Part shown: one piece after another, positions 4,779-5,032 of the stretch
Numbering within the stretch: position 1 is the first letter of the stretch
Layout: every line of letters begins with the position of its first letter
Source of the DNA: Bacillota bacterium
GTDB taxonomy: Bacteria > Bacillota > Clostridia > Lachnospirales > Lachnospiraceae
Assembly: GCA_023437365.1 (NCBI GenBank)
Contig: JAEZGK010000031.1
Location: forward strand, 1 to 5,032
DNA length: 5,032 nucleotides
Reading direction: 5' to 3'
Notes under the pieces: model-generated
What the model was told of the DNA's origin: nothing
Seen by the model: only the letters and a program-made list of their open reading frames with translations
The model's database searches: none
Position numbers and translations under genes: made by a program

Positions 4779-5032
4779 ATGGACGACAAGCAGAGGATTG
4801 ACGCGCTGGTCTGTGAGCTTAACGCTCACGCCTACCGTTACTACACGCTGGACAGCCCCACTGTCAGCGATGCGGAATACGACGTGCTCTATGACGAGCT
4901 GGTTGCGCGGGAAGCACATACGGACTATGTGCGTCCCGACTCGCCCACAAGGCGGGTGGGCGGAGACGTGCTGCCCGGCTTCGAGAAGCAGGCGCATCTG
5001 GCTTCGCTGTACAGTCTGGATAAGGTGCGCAC
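4779..5032 (+). CDS. ligA: NAD+-dependent DNA ligase LigA, N-terminal part
   Basis: The frame opens at ATG 4779 and runs off the window edge after 84 codons. The visible part is domain Ia and the start of the adenylation domain: a helical N-terminus, then AYRYYTLDSPTVSDAEYD (18-35), where Tyr21, Tyr22, Asp31, Tyr34 and Asp35 line up with the nicotinamide-mononucleotide site, then RPDSPTRRVGG (52-62) and HLASLYSLDKVR (73-84). The last segment usually reads 'PMLSLD' in this family, so ASLYSLD is a mild variant. The catalytic lysine motif (K-x-D-G) lies beyond the window. LigA seals nicks in replication and repair, using NAD+ in two steps of adenylation and nick joining. The start is supported by AGAAGGA (4765-4771), 7 nt upstream, which overlaps the pcrA stop. 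The pcrA-ligA pair is a conserved Firmicutes arrangement and indicates one operon. Confidence 0.96.
   Translation, partial: MDDKQRIDALVCELNAHAYRYYTLDSPTVSDAEYDVLYDELVAREAHTDYVRPDSPTRRVGGDVLPGFEKQAHLASLYSLDKVR

Overview
The window looks like a chromosomal segment of a moderately GC-rich Gram-positive anaerobe of the class Clostridia (Firmicutes). This is inferred from strong purine-rich Shine-Dalgarno sites before every start, the YerC/TrpR-like gene placed directly before pcrA and ligA, and a clostridial-style tandem OB-fold SSB-like protein. All recognised genes lie on the + strand. I cannot name genus or species.

Layout: (1) 1-495, the C-terminal 164 residues of a NodB-fold polysaccharide deacetylase cut by the window edge, with Gln where the motif 5 His is expected. 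(2) 520-1125, a 201-residue protein with two SSB-type OB folds, 24 nt after the deacetylase and probably co-transcribed with it. (3) 1126-1227, a short AT-rich gap holding a perfect 12-bp inverted repeat with a T tract (terminator-like) that overlaps a possible extended -10 promoter. (4) 1228-1980, a complete fumarylacetoacetate hydrolase (FAH) family enzyme. (5) 1981-2248, a 268-nt gap with unusually dense hairpins and competing complementary segments; this is the best candidate for an undescribed structured RNA or leader. (6) 2249-2566 yerC, 2544-4766 pcrA and 4779-window end ligA (5' part only), a tight cluster: yerC and pcrA overlap by 23 nt, and pcrA and ligA are 12 nt apart.

Functionally, the right half is a DNA maintenance operon: PcrA is the essential 3'-5' helicase/translocase of Gram-positive bacteria and LigA the NAD+-dependent replicative ligase, preceded by a small TrpR-fold DNA-binding protein that could regulate the operon. 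The left half combines an envelope or spore deacetylase-like protein, an ssDNA-binding-like protein and a metabolic hydrolase, with no obvious shared pathway. No tRNA, rRNA, CRISPR array, insertion sequence or prophage gene is visible. The coding genes are ordinary; the parts that merit attention are the structured 1981-2248 gap, the His-to-Gln change in the deacetylase, and the tail-less tandem SSB.
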